The notes under the pieces were generated by a model. That model searched no databases. It was not told the origin of the DNA and saw only the letters and a program-made list of their open reading frames with translations. A stretch of DNA of 42,597 bases from Anaerolinea sp. (lineage in GTDB: Bacteria; Chloroflexota; Anaerolineae; Anaerolineales; Villigracilaceae), in assembly GCA_020047815.1 (NCBI GenBank), contig JAIFNG010000152.1, positions 1 to 42,597 of the forward strand, in the 5' to 3' direction. Of the stretch, positions 16,284 to 25,530 are shown in pieces. The stretch's first letter is position 1. Every line of letters begins with the position of its first letter. The translations under genes were made by a program, and so were the position numbers.

Positions 16284-18350
16284 ATGGATGACTCCTCTCC
16301 AATCCTTTCGGTAAAAAACCTGGCGGTTACTTACAAAACCCGCAAACGTGATATCGACGCCGTACGCGACGTATCTTTCGATATTTATCGCGGCGAAAAT
16401 TTGGGCCTTGTCGGTGAGTCAGGCTGTGGTAAAAGCACGGCAGCATACTCGATTGTCAACTTCCTCGGACCCAACGGGCGAGTGAAAAGCGGCGAAATCC
16501 TCTTTAAGGGGGAACAGCTCCGCAATCGCTCCGAGGCTGATTTGCGTAAACTGCGCGGCGCGGATATTTCAATGGTCTATCAGGAACCGATGTCTGCGCT
16601 CAATCCATCCATGCAAATTCGAGATCAACTGGCAGAAAGCCTGATCGCCCACCGCGGTTTTAACCAAAAGGATGCCTTCGCCGAATCGCTCGAGGCACTC
16701 AGGAAAGTATACATGCCCGATGCCGAGGGAGTCATGCAGCGCTATCCGCATCAACTCTCCGGTGGACAGCAGCAGCGTGTGCTGATTGCCATGGCCATGC
16801 TCAACAATCCATCCCTGCTCATTATGGATGAACCCACCACAGCCCTGGACGTAACGGTCGAAGCGGCAGTGCTGGATTTGATCGCCGAATTGCAAAAAAA
16901 ATATAACACGGCCACACTCTATATCAGTCATAATCTCGGAGTAGTCGCCCGCGTCTCGGATAAGGTCGCGGTGATGTATGCCGGCGAAATTGTTGAGTTG
17001 GCACCAACGCGGGAGATTTTCCACAACCCCATGCATCCCTACACAATGGGTTTGATGCGCTGTCTGCCGGACGTGGACGCGCCCAAGGGAACGCGCACTC
17101 TGCACCCAATTGAGGGACGTGTACCTTCGCCCGCCAACCTGCCCGCAGGATGTATCTTCGCACCACGCTGCCAGCATGCCGAGCCGGAATGTCTGGCAGG
17201 ACATCCTCATCTCAAGGAGATTTCCCCGGGTCATCAAGTGCGCTGTTTCCGTGCCTGGGACTGGACTGCAGTCAAGGAAAATTGGAAAACCGAGGATCTG
17301 GTTCCACTAAAGGAATCATGTCCCGACCGCAACGGCAATACCGAAGAAAATGTACTTAATGTCAAGAATGCCAAGGTGTATTACCCGGTACCATTCAAAA
17401 CTGTGGGTGGATTATTTGGCATGGAAAAGCGAAGTTACGTGCGTGCCTCCGATGATGTCAGTTTTTCGGTGAAACGCGGACGAACCCTCGGTATCGTTGG
17501 CGAATCGGGTTGCGGCAAAAGCACAATCGCGAAAGCCATTGTTGGGTTGGAGCCGCTATTTGGCGGACAAATCGACTTCCTGAATGTGGATGTCTCCAAG
17601 CCTTTAAACAAACGCGGCATTGACACCATCCGCGACCTGCAAATGGTATTCCAGGATCCCAACGGTGTTCTCAACCCGTCTTATAGTGTCGGCGATCAAA
17701 TTGCATTCTCCCTTCGCCGTTTTGGAACCGTGCCGCCTGACCAGATCCGCGCCGAAGTGGAACGCCTGCTGCAGGCCGTCAAACTGGATGAGAGTTATTA
17801 CAATCGCCTGCCACGCCAATTGAGCGGTGGTGAAAAACAACGCGTGGGCATTGCCCGCGCCATATCGACCAATCCGGCCATGGTCGTCTGCGATGAACCC
17901 GTCTCAGCGTTGGACGTCTCGGTGCAGGCTGCAGTGCTGAACCTGCTGCTGGAAATCCAAAACACACGCAACACCACAATGATCCTGATCTCGCACGACC
18001 TGAGTTCGGTTCGGTTTTTCGCGGACGAGGTGGCAGTGATGTACCTTGGACATATTATGGAGATTGGCTCCTGTGAATCAATATTCCAACCGCCTAATCA
18101 TCCGTATACCACCGCGCTGCTGGCGGCAGTCCCCCGCGCTGACCCAGACGCGCCTCACTCCAATATCCGCTTAAGTGGGCATGTTCCCAGTGCGGTCAAA
18201 CCGCCATCAGGATGCAAGTTCAACACCCGCTGTCCATTTAAAATTGGTGCCATTTGCGAGCAGGAAGAACCATCCAAACGCGATATGGGCGCCGGCCATC
18301 TAATCTATTGTCATCTCACCCCGGAAGATCTGAAGAATAAAATAATCTGA
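16284..18350 (+). CDS. Fused double ABC ATPase (DppD-DppF type)
   Basis: This 688-residue polypeptide carries two complete nucleotide-binding domains that are usually separate genes. Domain 1 has Walker A GESGCGKST at 44-52, signature LSGGQQQRV at 158-166 and Walker B LLIMDEP at 178-184. Domain 2 has Walker A at 406-414, signature LSGGEKQRV at 513-521 and Walker B VVCDEP at 533-538. Each ends with the oligopeptide-family cysteine-rich tail (GCIFAPRC, GCKFNTRC), whose homologues can bind an iron-sulfur cluster. ATG 16284 has GGAGAA upstream; the frame extends to a TTG at 16266. It powers the transporter made by the two permeases before it. Confidence 0.93.
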   Translation: MDDSSPILSVKNLAVTYKTRKRDIDAVRDVSFDIYRGENLGLVGESGCGKSTAAYSIVNFLGPNGRVKSGEILFKGEQLRNRSEADLRKLRGADISMVYQEPMSALNPSMQIRDQLAESLIAHRGFNQKDAFAESLEALRKVYMPDAEGVMQRYPHQLSGGQQQRVLIAMAMLNNPSLLIMDEPTTALDVTVEAAVLDLIAELQKKYNTATLYISHNLGVVARVSDKVAVMYAGEIVELAPTREIFHNPMHPYTMGLMRCLPDVDAPKGTRTLHPIEGRVPSPANLPAGCIFAPRCQHAEPECLAGHPHLKEISPGHQVRCFRAWDWTAVKENWKTEDLVPLKESCPDRNGNTEENVLNVKNAKVYYPVPFKTVGGLFGMEKRSYVRASDDVSFSVKRGRTLGIVGESGCGKSTIAKAIVGLEPLFGGQIDFLNVDVSKPLNKRGIDTIRDLQMVFQDPNGVLNPSYSVGDQIAFSLRRFGTVPPDQIRAEVERLLQAVKLDESYYNRLPRQLSGGEKQRVGIARAISTNPAMVVCDEPVSALDVSVQAAVLNLLLEIQNTRNTTMILISHDLSSVRFFADEVAVMYLGHIMEIGSCESIFQPPNHPYTTALLAAVPRADPDAPHSNIRLSGHVPSAVKPPSGCKFNTRCPFKIGAICEQEEPSKRDMGAGHLIYCHLTPEDLKNKII

Positions 18351-18385
18351 TCTCTGTGGAAATTTTTTTGGGAGGCTCTTCAGCC

Positions 18386-19633
18386 ATGCAGGAACACGAA
18401 AAACAATTTTTTATGCGCGATCCCTGGAAATTTGACCCTAATTTTCAGCGCCCCCCCCGCCCAAATGACGAACTTGGGTTCGATACCCGGTCGCTTCACG
18501 CTGGATTTCACCCGAGCGAAGACATGGAACGCTTTCGTGCTTTTGTACCGCCCATCGTACCTTCGATGACGTATCCGTACAAAGATTTCGACCATATTCC
18601 ATATCCGGTCTACGCCCGAACCAAGACTCCCACCGCCGACATCCTCGAACAACGTATTGCCGCGCTTGAAGGCGGTGAGGCGGCGGTCACGGCAGGGTCA
18701 GGCTCGCAGGCACTTTTTAGCTTGATCTTCACCATTGCCCGCCCTGGCGATAACGTGGTAACAAGTTTGAACACCTTTGGAGAAGGATACAAGCAGGCAA
18801 CAAATATCTTCCCCGAACGCTGCGGCATTAATTTCCACTTTGTGGAAGATCCCGCCGATCCAAAGTCATGGGACAAACAAATCGACAGTAAGACCCGTTT
18901 GGTGTGGGTCGAGACGCCCAGCAACCCAACCCTCTTCGTAACTGACATCAAAGCCGTGGCAGATGTTGCCCATGCGCGCAAGGTTCCAATGCTGGTGGAT
19001 AACACCACCGCCACCGCAGCCTTGCAGCGCCCGATGGATTTTGGCGCCGACATCATCCTTCTAAGCATCACCAAATTTATGGCAGGTAATGCCACAGTCT
19101 TGGGTGGCGCAATTGTCGGCCCGGAAGACCTGACAGAAGACATTCGCTGGAACACCACCGAATTTGTCGGCTCGATCATGCAGCCCTTTGACTCGTGGTT
19201 GACGCTTCAATACCTGGAAACGCTATCCATGCGCATGGATCGCCACAGCACCAACACACAAAAGGTTGCGGAATACCTGGCGGCACACCCCAAAGTTTCC
19301 CTTGTCAATTATCCCGGCTTGAAAACACATCCGCAGTATGACCTGTCTCAGAAACAGATGAAATCAAGCGGCGGAATGCTTTCCTTCGTGGCGAAAGGCG
19401 GTATCCCCAGCGCGCGCACCCTCATGAATGGTTTTGACTTGATCGTCCATGCCGTCACATTTGGAACCAGCCGTACGATCTGTATGCATCCACGGACCAT
19501 CACACACGAACATATGACTCAGCAGGAACGCGATATCGCTGGCATTGACGATGGTCTCATCCGCCTTTCAGTTGGCCTTGAAGACCCGAAAGATATCATC
19601 GCTGACCTCGACCAGGCACTTTCAAAAATTTAA
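18386..19633 (+). CDS. Cys/Met-metabolism PLP enzyme (cystathionine gamma-lyase/methionine gamma-lyase type)
   Basis: This 415-residue fold-type I enzyme carries out beta- or gamma-elimination or replacement on amino acids with a leaving group at the side chain. The PLP lysine is K230 in LLSITKFMAGN, a variant of the usual SxTKYxxGH. Upstream landmarks are present: the aromatic/Arg pair YARTKTPT, GSGSQALFS and LVDNTTAT. The residues after the lysine (AGNATVLGG) differ from those of classic cystathionine lyases, so substrate preference may differ. GGGAGG lies 10 bases before ATG 18386; an upstream GTG at 18356 is less likely. It is followed by RidA, which fits an enamine-releasing elimination. 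Confidence 0.87.
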   Translation: MQEHEKQFFMRDPWKFDPNFQRPPRPNDELGFDTRSLHAGFHPSEDMERFRAFVPPIVPSMTYPYKDFDHIPYPVYARTKTPTADILEQRIAALEGGEAAVTAGSGSQALFSLIFTIARPGDNVVTSLNTFGEGYKQATNIFPERCGINFHFVEDPADPKSWDKQIDSKTRLVWVETPSNPTLFVTDIKAVADVAHARKVPMLVDNTTATAALQRPMDFGADIILLSITKFMAGNATVLGGAIVGPEDLTEDIRWNTTEFVGSIMQPFDSWLTLQYLETLSMRMDRHSTNTQKVAEYLAAHPKVSLVNYPGLKTHPQYDLSQKQMKSSGGMLSFVAKGGIPSARTLMNGFDLIVHAVTFGTSRTICMHPRTITHEHMTQQERDIAGIDDGLIRLSVGLEDPKDIIADLDQALSKI

Positions 19634-19704
19634 TTCATGAAATAACTCTCCTTCGATAACCGTTCAGGTTTGCACTTACCTGGGCGGTTATTGTTCAAAG
19701 CAAC

Positions 19705-20088
19705 ATGACTAAACAACAGATACTCACAACCAATGCCCCCGCCCCTGGCGGCGCCTATTCGCAAGCCTTACGCGTCGGTGATTTTGTTTTCACTGCCGGC
19801 ATGGGTCCATGGCATCCGTCATCGCGACAGGTAGTCGGCGATACTATTGAAGAGCAAACCACGCAAACGCTGGAAAACATAAAAGCCATATTGAATGAAG
19901 CAGGATTGGGGATGGAAAATGTGGTTAAAGCGACAGTGCATCTCAGCGACCTGAGCTTATTTGCCCGCTTCAATGAGGTCTACACCCGCTTCTTCCCCGA
20001 TCCAAAGCCTGTCCGCACAACAGTGGGATCTCAACTCTTTGGGATTCTTGTCGAGATCGATGTGGTGGCGTATGACAGGAAAATTTGA
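19705..20088 (+). CDS. RidA-family imine/enamine deaminase
   Basis: This 127-residue protein belongs to the RidA/YjgF/UK114 family, which hydrolyses reactive 2-imino or enamine acids released by PLP dehydratases and lyases. Family landmarks are APGGAYSQALRVGDFVFTAG near the start, the conserved DLSLFARFNEVY, and R104 in KPVRTTVG, which holds the substrate carboxylate. The C-terminus VEIDVVAYDRK is typical. Its place between a Cys/Met lyase-type enzyme and a threonine-dehydratase-type enzyme matches that role. Its last 17 bases overlap the next gene. Confidence 0.93.
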   Translation: MTKQQILTTNAPAPGGAYSQALRVGDFVFTAGMGPWHPSSRQVVGDTIEEQTTQTLENIKAILNEAGLGMENVVKATVHLSDLSLFARFNEVYTRFFPDPKPVRTTVGSQLFGILVEIDVVAYDRKI

Positions 20089-21340
20089 CCGAACATCTAT
20101 TTTGCGTCATTTGTATCTCGATCCGCACCATATCGAACAGATTAATGCTGCAATTTTCAAGACAGACCTGCGAATTTTCTCCGATTTTCTGGATGTGGTC
20201 GAAAAATACGGGACACCGGACGAGATCAATGCCAAAGCAGCGGAAGCTGGAAAATTATCCAACCTGGAATCAATAATCGGGAAAGTCCATCCCGAGTATT
20301 TGACGGATCTCCAATGGCTAAAGGAGCAAGTCAAGGATCGATCCTTCAGCAGCATTTCAGATTATCGAAAAAAAGTCGCCGGAAGAATAAATTTCGATGA
20401 AGCAAACCCGGTAACGCTGGAGATCAGTTCCTGCCAGTATTTTCCCTGGTTGATGGACATTGCTTTCCGTGCACACAAAAACGGCGAAATGATGCCAGGG
20501 CGTTTCATCCGTGTCCGCAATATGAAAGAACAGGAACTTGACGGTGATTTGCCTGCTTTCGCCGCGGCCATGCAGATCATCGGTGCTAGTTATGTAGAAC
20601 AGCTCGATACACGCGGCTCAGACGGCTCCAACATTCATCTTGGTGGCATGGAAACATTGATCGGTTATTACGGCGGTGTTGGCGAACCGAATCACTACGC
20701 ACTTAAATGGCTGGATGAATTTTTATACTATTACACAACCTATGGCGTACGGCAGATTTTGAACGTCAACAACGGCACGGTATTGCTGGCGTACATGCTT
20801 CACCGTCTCGGCATTGATATTGAGTTCAAGATTTCCGTCACACTCGGTAATGACAATCCCTACGCTGCATTATGGACTTTATTGACAGCCGCCCTCTTTG
20901 TCCGTCCTGACGGCTCCACTCCGTTGGCTGGTTTCAACTGGAGCAATTCGGTTCATGCAGGCACAATTGAGAACGCCGCTGAAATACGCAAGGCACTCAA
21001 TCTTGAAACACAGGTTCGTTTTGAACATCACGTCACTGAAACATGGAAAGGATTGGTTATTCAGCCGTATGACCGACGCGACGAAATTTTGAGGTTGGCA
21101 AAAACCGTCCCAAATATTTCCGCCAAGCACGAAGGAGGCGAAGTCGAGGTGGAAAAGGCTCGCACCCGTCCATCTGAAATTCAGGATTATTACCGCACGA
21201 AATCCGAGATAATTGCTGCGGGTGAGTGGGAAGCTTTGCGTCTGAATTTTTTGGATAAGTTTGATTCAATGAATATCACCGCCCGCGCATTGACCGAACA
21301 AGGCCTGTCTTTTATCGCCGCGAAAAATTTGCATCAATAG
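20072..21340 (+). CDS. Unrecognised conserved-looking protein of the demethylation operon
   Basis: I do not recognise this 422-residue protein. It is soluble, without signal or membrane segments. The N-terminal third is helical and charged. The centre alternates hydrophobic strands with motifs such as LEISSCQYFPW, MPGRFIRVRNMKEQE, YVEQLDTRGSDGSNIHLGGMETL, ILNVNNGTVLLAYMLH and FNWSNSVHAGTIE. This is compatible with a TIM-barrel-like enzyme. The C-terminal region contains two Arg/Glu-rich stretches. Acidic and histidine residues in the glycine-rich segment near 190-220 could form an active site. ATG 20072 is chosen because it overlaps the RidA stop, as in coupled operons; the open frame extends to 19961. 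Tight coupling argues that it acts in the same pathway. Confidence 0.75.
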   Translation: MTGKFDRTSILRHLYLDPHHIEQINAAIFKTDLRIFSDFLDVVEKYGTPDEINAKAAEAGKLSNLESIIGKVHPEYLTDLQWLKEQVKDRSFSSISDYRKKVAGRINFDEANPVTLEISSCQYFPWLMDIAFRAHKNGEMMPGRFIRVRNMKEQELDGDLPAFAAAMQIIGASYVEQLDTRGSDGSNIHLGGMETLIGYYGGVGEPNHYALKWLDEFLYYYTTYGVRQILNVNNGTVLLAYMLHRLGIDIEFKISVTLGNDNPYAALWTLLTAALFVRPDGSTPLAGFNWSNSVHAGTIENAAEIRKALNLETQVRFEHHVTETWKGLVIQPYDRRDEILRLAKTVPNISAKHEGGEVEVEKARTRPSEIQDYYRTKSEIIAAGEWEALRLNFLDKFDSMNITARALTEQGLSFIAAKNLHQ

Positions 21341-21461
21341 AGAAATAAAGACATGACCAGGTTTTCATTTTATTTCCATCATTCAAACCCAACTGATTCA
21401 TTGGAACCTTACTTGCTTAACCACACAATGTAAACAGTCAGACCTGGATTATTTATCAAAC

Positions 21462-22460
21462 ATGTCCCTGCTTTCCATCCCCTCCCACGAATCCATTCTA
21501 TCTGCCCGAAAACGTCTGGCAGGAACGATCCTTAACACACCTTTAATCCGTTTTGAATCCTGCAGGCACGACTTTTGTCAATTTGGTGAGACTGAAGTCG
21601 ACACGATACCTGAAATCTATCTTAAACTCGAAAACCTCCAACCCACGGGTTCATTTAAAGTACGCGGCGCGGGGAATGCCCTGCTTTCAGCCGATCCATC
21701 CAAACTTAAAAATGGCGTGTGGACAGCATCCGCCGGAAATATGGGACAAGCTTTGGCATGGTACGCGCGAAAACTCAACATTGCCTGCACTGTCGTTGTC
21801 CCTGATAATGCGCCAGAGGTAAAAGTTCAAGCCATACAAAGTCTGGGTGCAGAGATCATAAATGTGCCGTTTTCAGAATATCAGTCCATTCAAAAAGAGA
21901 GTAAGCACCCGGAGATGAAAGGGTTGCTGATCCATCCATTTGCAGACGAAGCGGTCATGGCTGGTAACGGCACAATTGGATTCGAGATAATGGAAGACCT
22001 GCCTGATGCGGATACCATCCTCGTCCCTTACGGCGGCGGGGGCTTAAGCTGCGGCATTGCCTCTTCACTTCGCAGTTCGAAATCTTCTGGAGCAAGTGTT
22101 GAGGCCGTTGAAATTGCGACCGCCATCCCGCTTACGGAATCGCTGGCAGCAGGAAAAATGATGGAAGTTCCATATCGATCCAGTTTCGTGTCTGGCATGG
22201 GTGCACCTTTTATTTTCCCGCAAATGTGGGGTCTGGCAGGCAAACTGCTGGCTGGCTCGCGCGTGGTAGAACTGACTCAGGTTGCCAAAGCCATCCGATT
22301 ACTGGCAGAACGTCACCACATCATTGTCGAAGGCGCAGGGGCGGTTGCGTTGGCGGCTGCTTTGAGGATGAATGAAAACAAAAAATTGGTTTGCGTGGTG
22401 TCCGGCGGGAATATTAGCGCCGCACACCTGAACAAAATATTGCATGGAGAATTGCCTTGA
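21462..22460 (+). CDS. Threonine-dehydratase-like PLP enzyme (fold type II)
   Basis: This 332-residue enzyme of the serine/threonine dehydratase and serine racemase family has the PLP lysine K66 in PTGSFKVRGAGNAL. The phosphate-binding glycine loop is VPYGGGGLSCG and the C-terminal cofactor contact is VVSGGN. No ACT regulatory domain is present, so it is of the catabolic, short type. Substrates in the family include threonine, serine, 3-hydroxyaspartate and, in EutB, hydroxyectoine. Its stop overlaps the start of the following racemase-like gene. No clear ribosome binding site is seen before the ATG, and 21341-21461 holds nothing I can name. Confidence 0.87.
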   Translation: MSLLSIPSHESILSARKRLAGTILNTPLIRFESCRHDFCQFGETEVDTIPEIYLKLENLQPTGSFKVRGAGNALLSADPSKLKNGVWTASAGNMGQALAWYARKLNIACTVVVPDNAPEVKVQAIQSLGAEIINVPFSEYQSIQKESKHPEMKGLLIHPFADEAVMAGNGTIGFEIMEDLPDADTILVPYGGGGLSCGIASSLRSSKSSGASVEAVEIATAIPLTESLAAGKMMEVPYRSSFVSGMGAPFIFPQMWGLAGKLLAGSRVVELTQVAKAIRLLAERHHIIVEGAGAVALAAALRMNENKKLVCVVSGGNISAAHLNKILHGELP

Positions 22461-23233
22461 GAGACTCGAACATTCAACGAATTGAAGCGCGCCCCGGCCA
22501 ACAAGCCTACGGCATGGGGCTGGGCGTGATCCTGCTGGACGATGTATATCCTGGCTTTCCCGGCGATGTCCGCAACGCCAGCGGCTATCCATTTCCGATT
22601 CAATATGAGATCGTCAACGGCGTGGACATAAAAAAACTGGTGGTGGATCCCAACAAGATCATGTGTTTGCCCCCACTCATTAAGTCCGCGCAGAAACTGG
22701 AAAAGTTAGGCTGTCGTGCCATTATTGCCGAGTGCGGATATTTTGCATACTTCCAACGGGAGATAGCATCAAGCGTGAAGGTCCCGGTGTTCATGTCGAG
22801 CCTATTGCAGGTGCCGACGGCACAGCAGTTGATTGGAGCGAACCGCGTTGTGGGCATCTTAATGGCAAACTCCCAATACGTGACAAACCATCATCTGGAA
22901 TCTGTGGGGATAAAGATTGGATCAAATTACGTGATCGGCGGTGCAATGGACGACATGCGCTGCACGCAATTCGATCACCTCTGGACAGAAGGTTTGCGAA
23001 CGAATCCCCCCGCAGCAGATTACGCCCAGGCTGAATCAGAATTCCTCACTGTGGCAGTAGATTTCTACAAGCAGCACCCGAAAATGGGCGCGATGGTCCT
23101 GGAATGTACTGGCTTCCCACCCTTTGCACGCGCCCTGCAGCGTGAAATTGGAATCCCCATCTTCAGTTGGGGCACTTTGATGGATTACGCCTACGCGGTG
23201 GTCGTCCATCGCGAATATTACGGACATGTCTAA
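22457..23233 (+). CDS. Asp/Glu racemase-superfamily enzyme
   Basis: This 258-residue protein belongs to the cofactor-independent Asp/Glu/hydantoin racemase superfamily. Both catalytic cysteines are present: C93 in AECGYF and C217 in LECTGFPP. The superfamily also contains maleate isomerase, arylmalonate decarboxylase and EutA. The protein starts at a TTG that overlaps the dehydratase stop (TTGA), with GGAG about 9 bases upstream, so the two are translationally coupled. It likely epimerises or isomerises an intermediate of the pathway. True aspartate or glutamate racemase activity is possible but not favoured by the context. Confidence 0.83.
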   Translation: MRDSNIQRIEARPGQQAYGMGLGVILLDDVYPGFPGDVRNASGYPFPIQYEIVNGVDIKKLVVDPNKIMCLPPLIKSAQKLEKLGCRAIIAECGYFAYFQREIASSVKVPVFMSSLLQVPTAQQLIGANRVVGILMANSQYVTNHHLESVGIKIGSNYVIGGAMDDMRCTQFDHLWTEGLRTNPPAADYAQAESEFLTVAVDFYKQHPKMGAMVLECTGFPPFARALQREIGIPIFSWGTLMDYAYAVVVHREYYGHV

Positions 23234-23340
23234 TTTCTTGTCATTATGCAGCACTTCCACCAGCCCCCCACTTAATATATTGTAACATTTGGGCGCGAAG
23301 AGCAAAGTGCCTCCTCGCAATTACATTTTTGGAGTCTTTC

Positions 23341-24795
23341 ATGATAATTTCTAACTCACTCGAACTTCACACTCCGCAATTCCGCGTATTATCAGACGAC
23401 CAGTGCGCCGAAATTTTCAACGCCGCACTGGAATGTCTGGAACGCGTTGGAATTCAACTGCACAACCATGCCGCCTGCGACCTGCTTGCATCCAAAGGCG
23501 CAACAGTCAACGATAAAATTGTACGAATTCCATCCGATCTGGTCAAACAGGCAATTGCATCCACACCGCACGAGTTCACGGTTTGGGGAAGAGACGATAA
23601 AAATAAAATGCAGGTTGCCAATAACCGTGTGCATTTTGGACCGGGACCCACCTGCACCTACTTCATGGATCCAGCCACCGGTGAACGCCGCAAAGCTCAA
23701 CGCGGCGACGCAGGCATGACCGCCAGAGTGTGCGATGCCCTGCCAAATATTGATTACATCATGGGCTTGAGTCTTTTCGACAATGTAACCCCCGTGCTTT
23801 CCCCGGTCTATGAATTTGCAGAAGAATTGGCAAATTCATCCAAACCGATCATAGCATGGGCAAACACCCCAGCCACATTTACCGATATCTACCAGATGGC
23901 GGCAGCAGCAGCTGGAAACGTAACTACCCTGCGTGAAAAGCCGATCTTTGCCCTCTTCACCACCTACGAGTCTCCATTTAAAATTGCAAACTCAGCACTC
24001 GCCACCCTTATGCAAGCAGCGGAAGGCGGCATACCATCGATTTGCTTGGGCGGTCCCACGGTTGGCTTGGAATCCCCCTTTACCGGAGCAGCTGCTCTCG
24101 TGATTCATCTGGCTAGTGCCCTTGCGGCTTTGACCGTTGTCCAAACACATGTACCGGGCGCTGCAATGGCGATTGGCGGCCTGCCCTCCATGATGGACTT
24201 GCGGACTGCTCGCCCCGCATACGGCTCGCCCGAAGCCAGCCTGCACAGTGCTGCTGCAGTTGACATTGCCCGCTATCTAGGCATTCCATTCATGGGAACA
24301 GCAGGCGCCTCTGAAGCCAAGCGGGTGGATGCCCAGGCTGGAACAGAAGCGGCACTTCAAGTTATGCTCTCTGCTTTAAGCGGTGCCTCGCTCGTCCATG
24401 ATGTGGGCTTTCTCGATTGTGCCGACATCGGTTCGTTGTCCTACCTCGTTCTTGTGGATGAGATCATCGGCATGGCTGCGCGTGTGATGCGCGGCATTCA
24501 GGTCAACCCTGAAACCATCATGCTTGACCTGATCGAAAAGGTAGGTCCTGGCGGGTTGTTCCTCAGCCAGTCCAAATCTGCCGCGCTATGCCGCAAAGAA
24601 GCATGGGTTCCCACGATCTTGGATCGCGACCCATACAATGTCTGGTCTCGAAAAGGCGGACTTGCGACAGAAGAAGTGGTGAACGCCAAAGTGCAGAGGA
24701 TCCTGGAAACACACCAACCCAAACCGCTTCAACCCGAAGCCCTGGCATTGATCGAAAATATTTTGCTTGCGGCGGAAGAACGTGAGAAAAAATAA
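23341..24795 (+). CDS. MttB-family corrinoid methyltransferase, copy 2
   Basis: This 484-residue second member of the trimethylamine-methyltransferase family also has no internal TAG and so is not pyrrolysine-dependent. Shared landmarks with copy 1 are LECLERVGIQLHNHAACDLL, LSGASLVHDVGFLDCADIG and NPETIMLDLIEKVGPGGLFLSQ. Divergence from copy 1 throughout suggests a different substrate or successive demethylation steps. ATG 23341 has GGAG 9 bases upstream; the frame extends to 23167, inside the previous gene, and that longer start is unlikely. The stop codon abuts the ATG of the DUF1638 gene. The short gap 23234-23340 contains no clear signal. Confidence 0.9.
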   Translation: MIISNSLELHTPQFRVLSDDQCAEIFNAALECLERVGIQLHNHAACDLLASKGATVNDKIVRIPSDLVKQAIASTPHEFTVWGRDDKNKMQVANNRVHFGPGPTCTYFMDPATGERRKAQRGDAGMTARVCDALPNIDYIMGLSLFDNVTPVLSPVYEFAEELANSSKPIIAWANTPATFTDIYQMAAAAAGNVTTLREKPIFALFTTYESPFKIANSALATLMQAAEGGIPSICLGGPTVGLESPFTGAAALVIHLASALAALTVVQTHVPGAAMAIGGLPSMMDLRTARPAYGSPEASLHSAAAVDIARYLGIPFMGTAGASEAKRVDAQAGTEAALQVMLSALSGASLVHDVGFLDCADIGSLSYLVLVDEIIGMAARVMRGIQVNPETIMLDLIEKVGPGGLFLSQSKSAALCRKEAWVPTILDRDPYNVWSRKGGLATEEVVNAKVQRILETHQPKPLQPEALALIENILLAAEEREKK

Positions 24796-25470
24796 ATGAC
24801 AGACCTCCCTGTCGTTTTTATCGCCTGCCGTATCTTTGAGTCTTTGATCTCCCGCCACATCCCATCTGAGTGGAAGGACCGCATCACCTTTATGGATTAC
24901 GGTTTGCACGCGCGCCCCAGGCATTTACATAAAACGATACAAGGCGAAATTGACACCCTCACAACTCCCAGCCTTATCGTACTGGGATATGGAATATGCG
25001 GCAACGGATTGAAAGATATTCACTCAGGGATCCACACCCTGCTAATGCCGAAGACTGAAGACTGTATTGCCATCTTTCTCGGTTCAAATGCGGCTTATCG
25101 TACCGAGTTCAATACCCACCCTGGCACATATTACCTGACCGGAGGATGGCTGGAAGCTGGTTCTGACCCATTTAAGGAATACAAAAAACACGTTGAAAAA
25201 TTCGGGCAGGAGACCGCAGACTGGGTCATGGACCAACAATACCGAAATTACAAACGTATCGCCCTCGTCGGTCATTCTGAGGAGGATTTGGCAATATATC
25301 GCGAAAGAGCCATGGAGGTGGCCGAGTACGCCAAACGCTGGAACATGACCTACGATGAAATTAGCGGCTCGGATGGTTATGTTAGGCGGTTATTGGAAGT
25401 GGCTGTGGATCTGTCGCGAGCCGAAAATGACTTTTGGGTTATCCCGCCTGGTGGAATAATCGAAGGTTAA
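24796..25470 (+). CDS. DUF1638-family protein
   Basis: This 224-residue soluble protein matches the DUF1638 pattern: an N-terminal FIACRIFESLI, a central LIVLGYGICGNGL with a conserved cysteine, and a GTYYLTGGWLEAG segment. The family has no proven function to my knowledge. Members are often found near corrinoid-dependent methyltransferases, so it may help assemble, load or reactivate that system (inference). Here it directly follows the second MttB with no gap and is the last gene of the operon before a strong terminator. Confidence 0.8.
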   Translation: MTDLPVVFIACRIFESLISRHIPSEWKDRITFMDYGLHARPRHLHKTIQGEIDTLTTPSLIVLGYGICGNGLKDIHSGIHTLLMPKTEDCIAIFLGSNAAYRTEFNTHPGTYYLTGGWLEAGSDPFKEYKKHVEKFGQETADWVMDQQYRNYKRIALVGHSEEDLAIYRERAMEVAEYAKRWNMTYDEISGSDGYVRRLLEVAVDLSRAENDFWVIPPGGIIEG

Positions 25471-25530
25471 AAGACCTACCCTGGCACAGTTGAAGTATCA
25501 TTTAGCAAACGACTTCAACATGGAATGATA

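Noticed and set aside
12479..24795. Possible pyrrolysine in the MttB enzymes
   Set aside because: Both mttB frames run full length without any internal TAG, and TAG is used as a normal stop elsewhere in the window.
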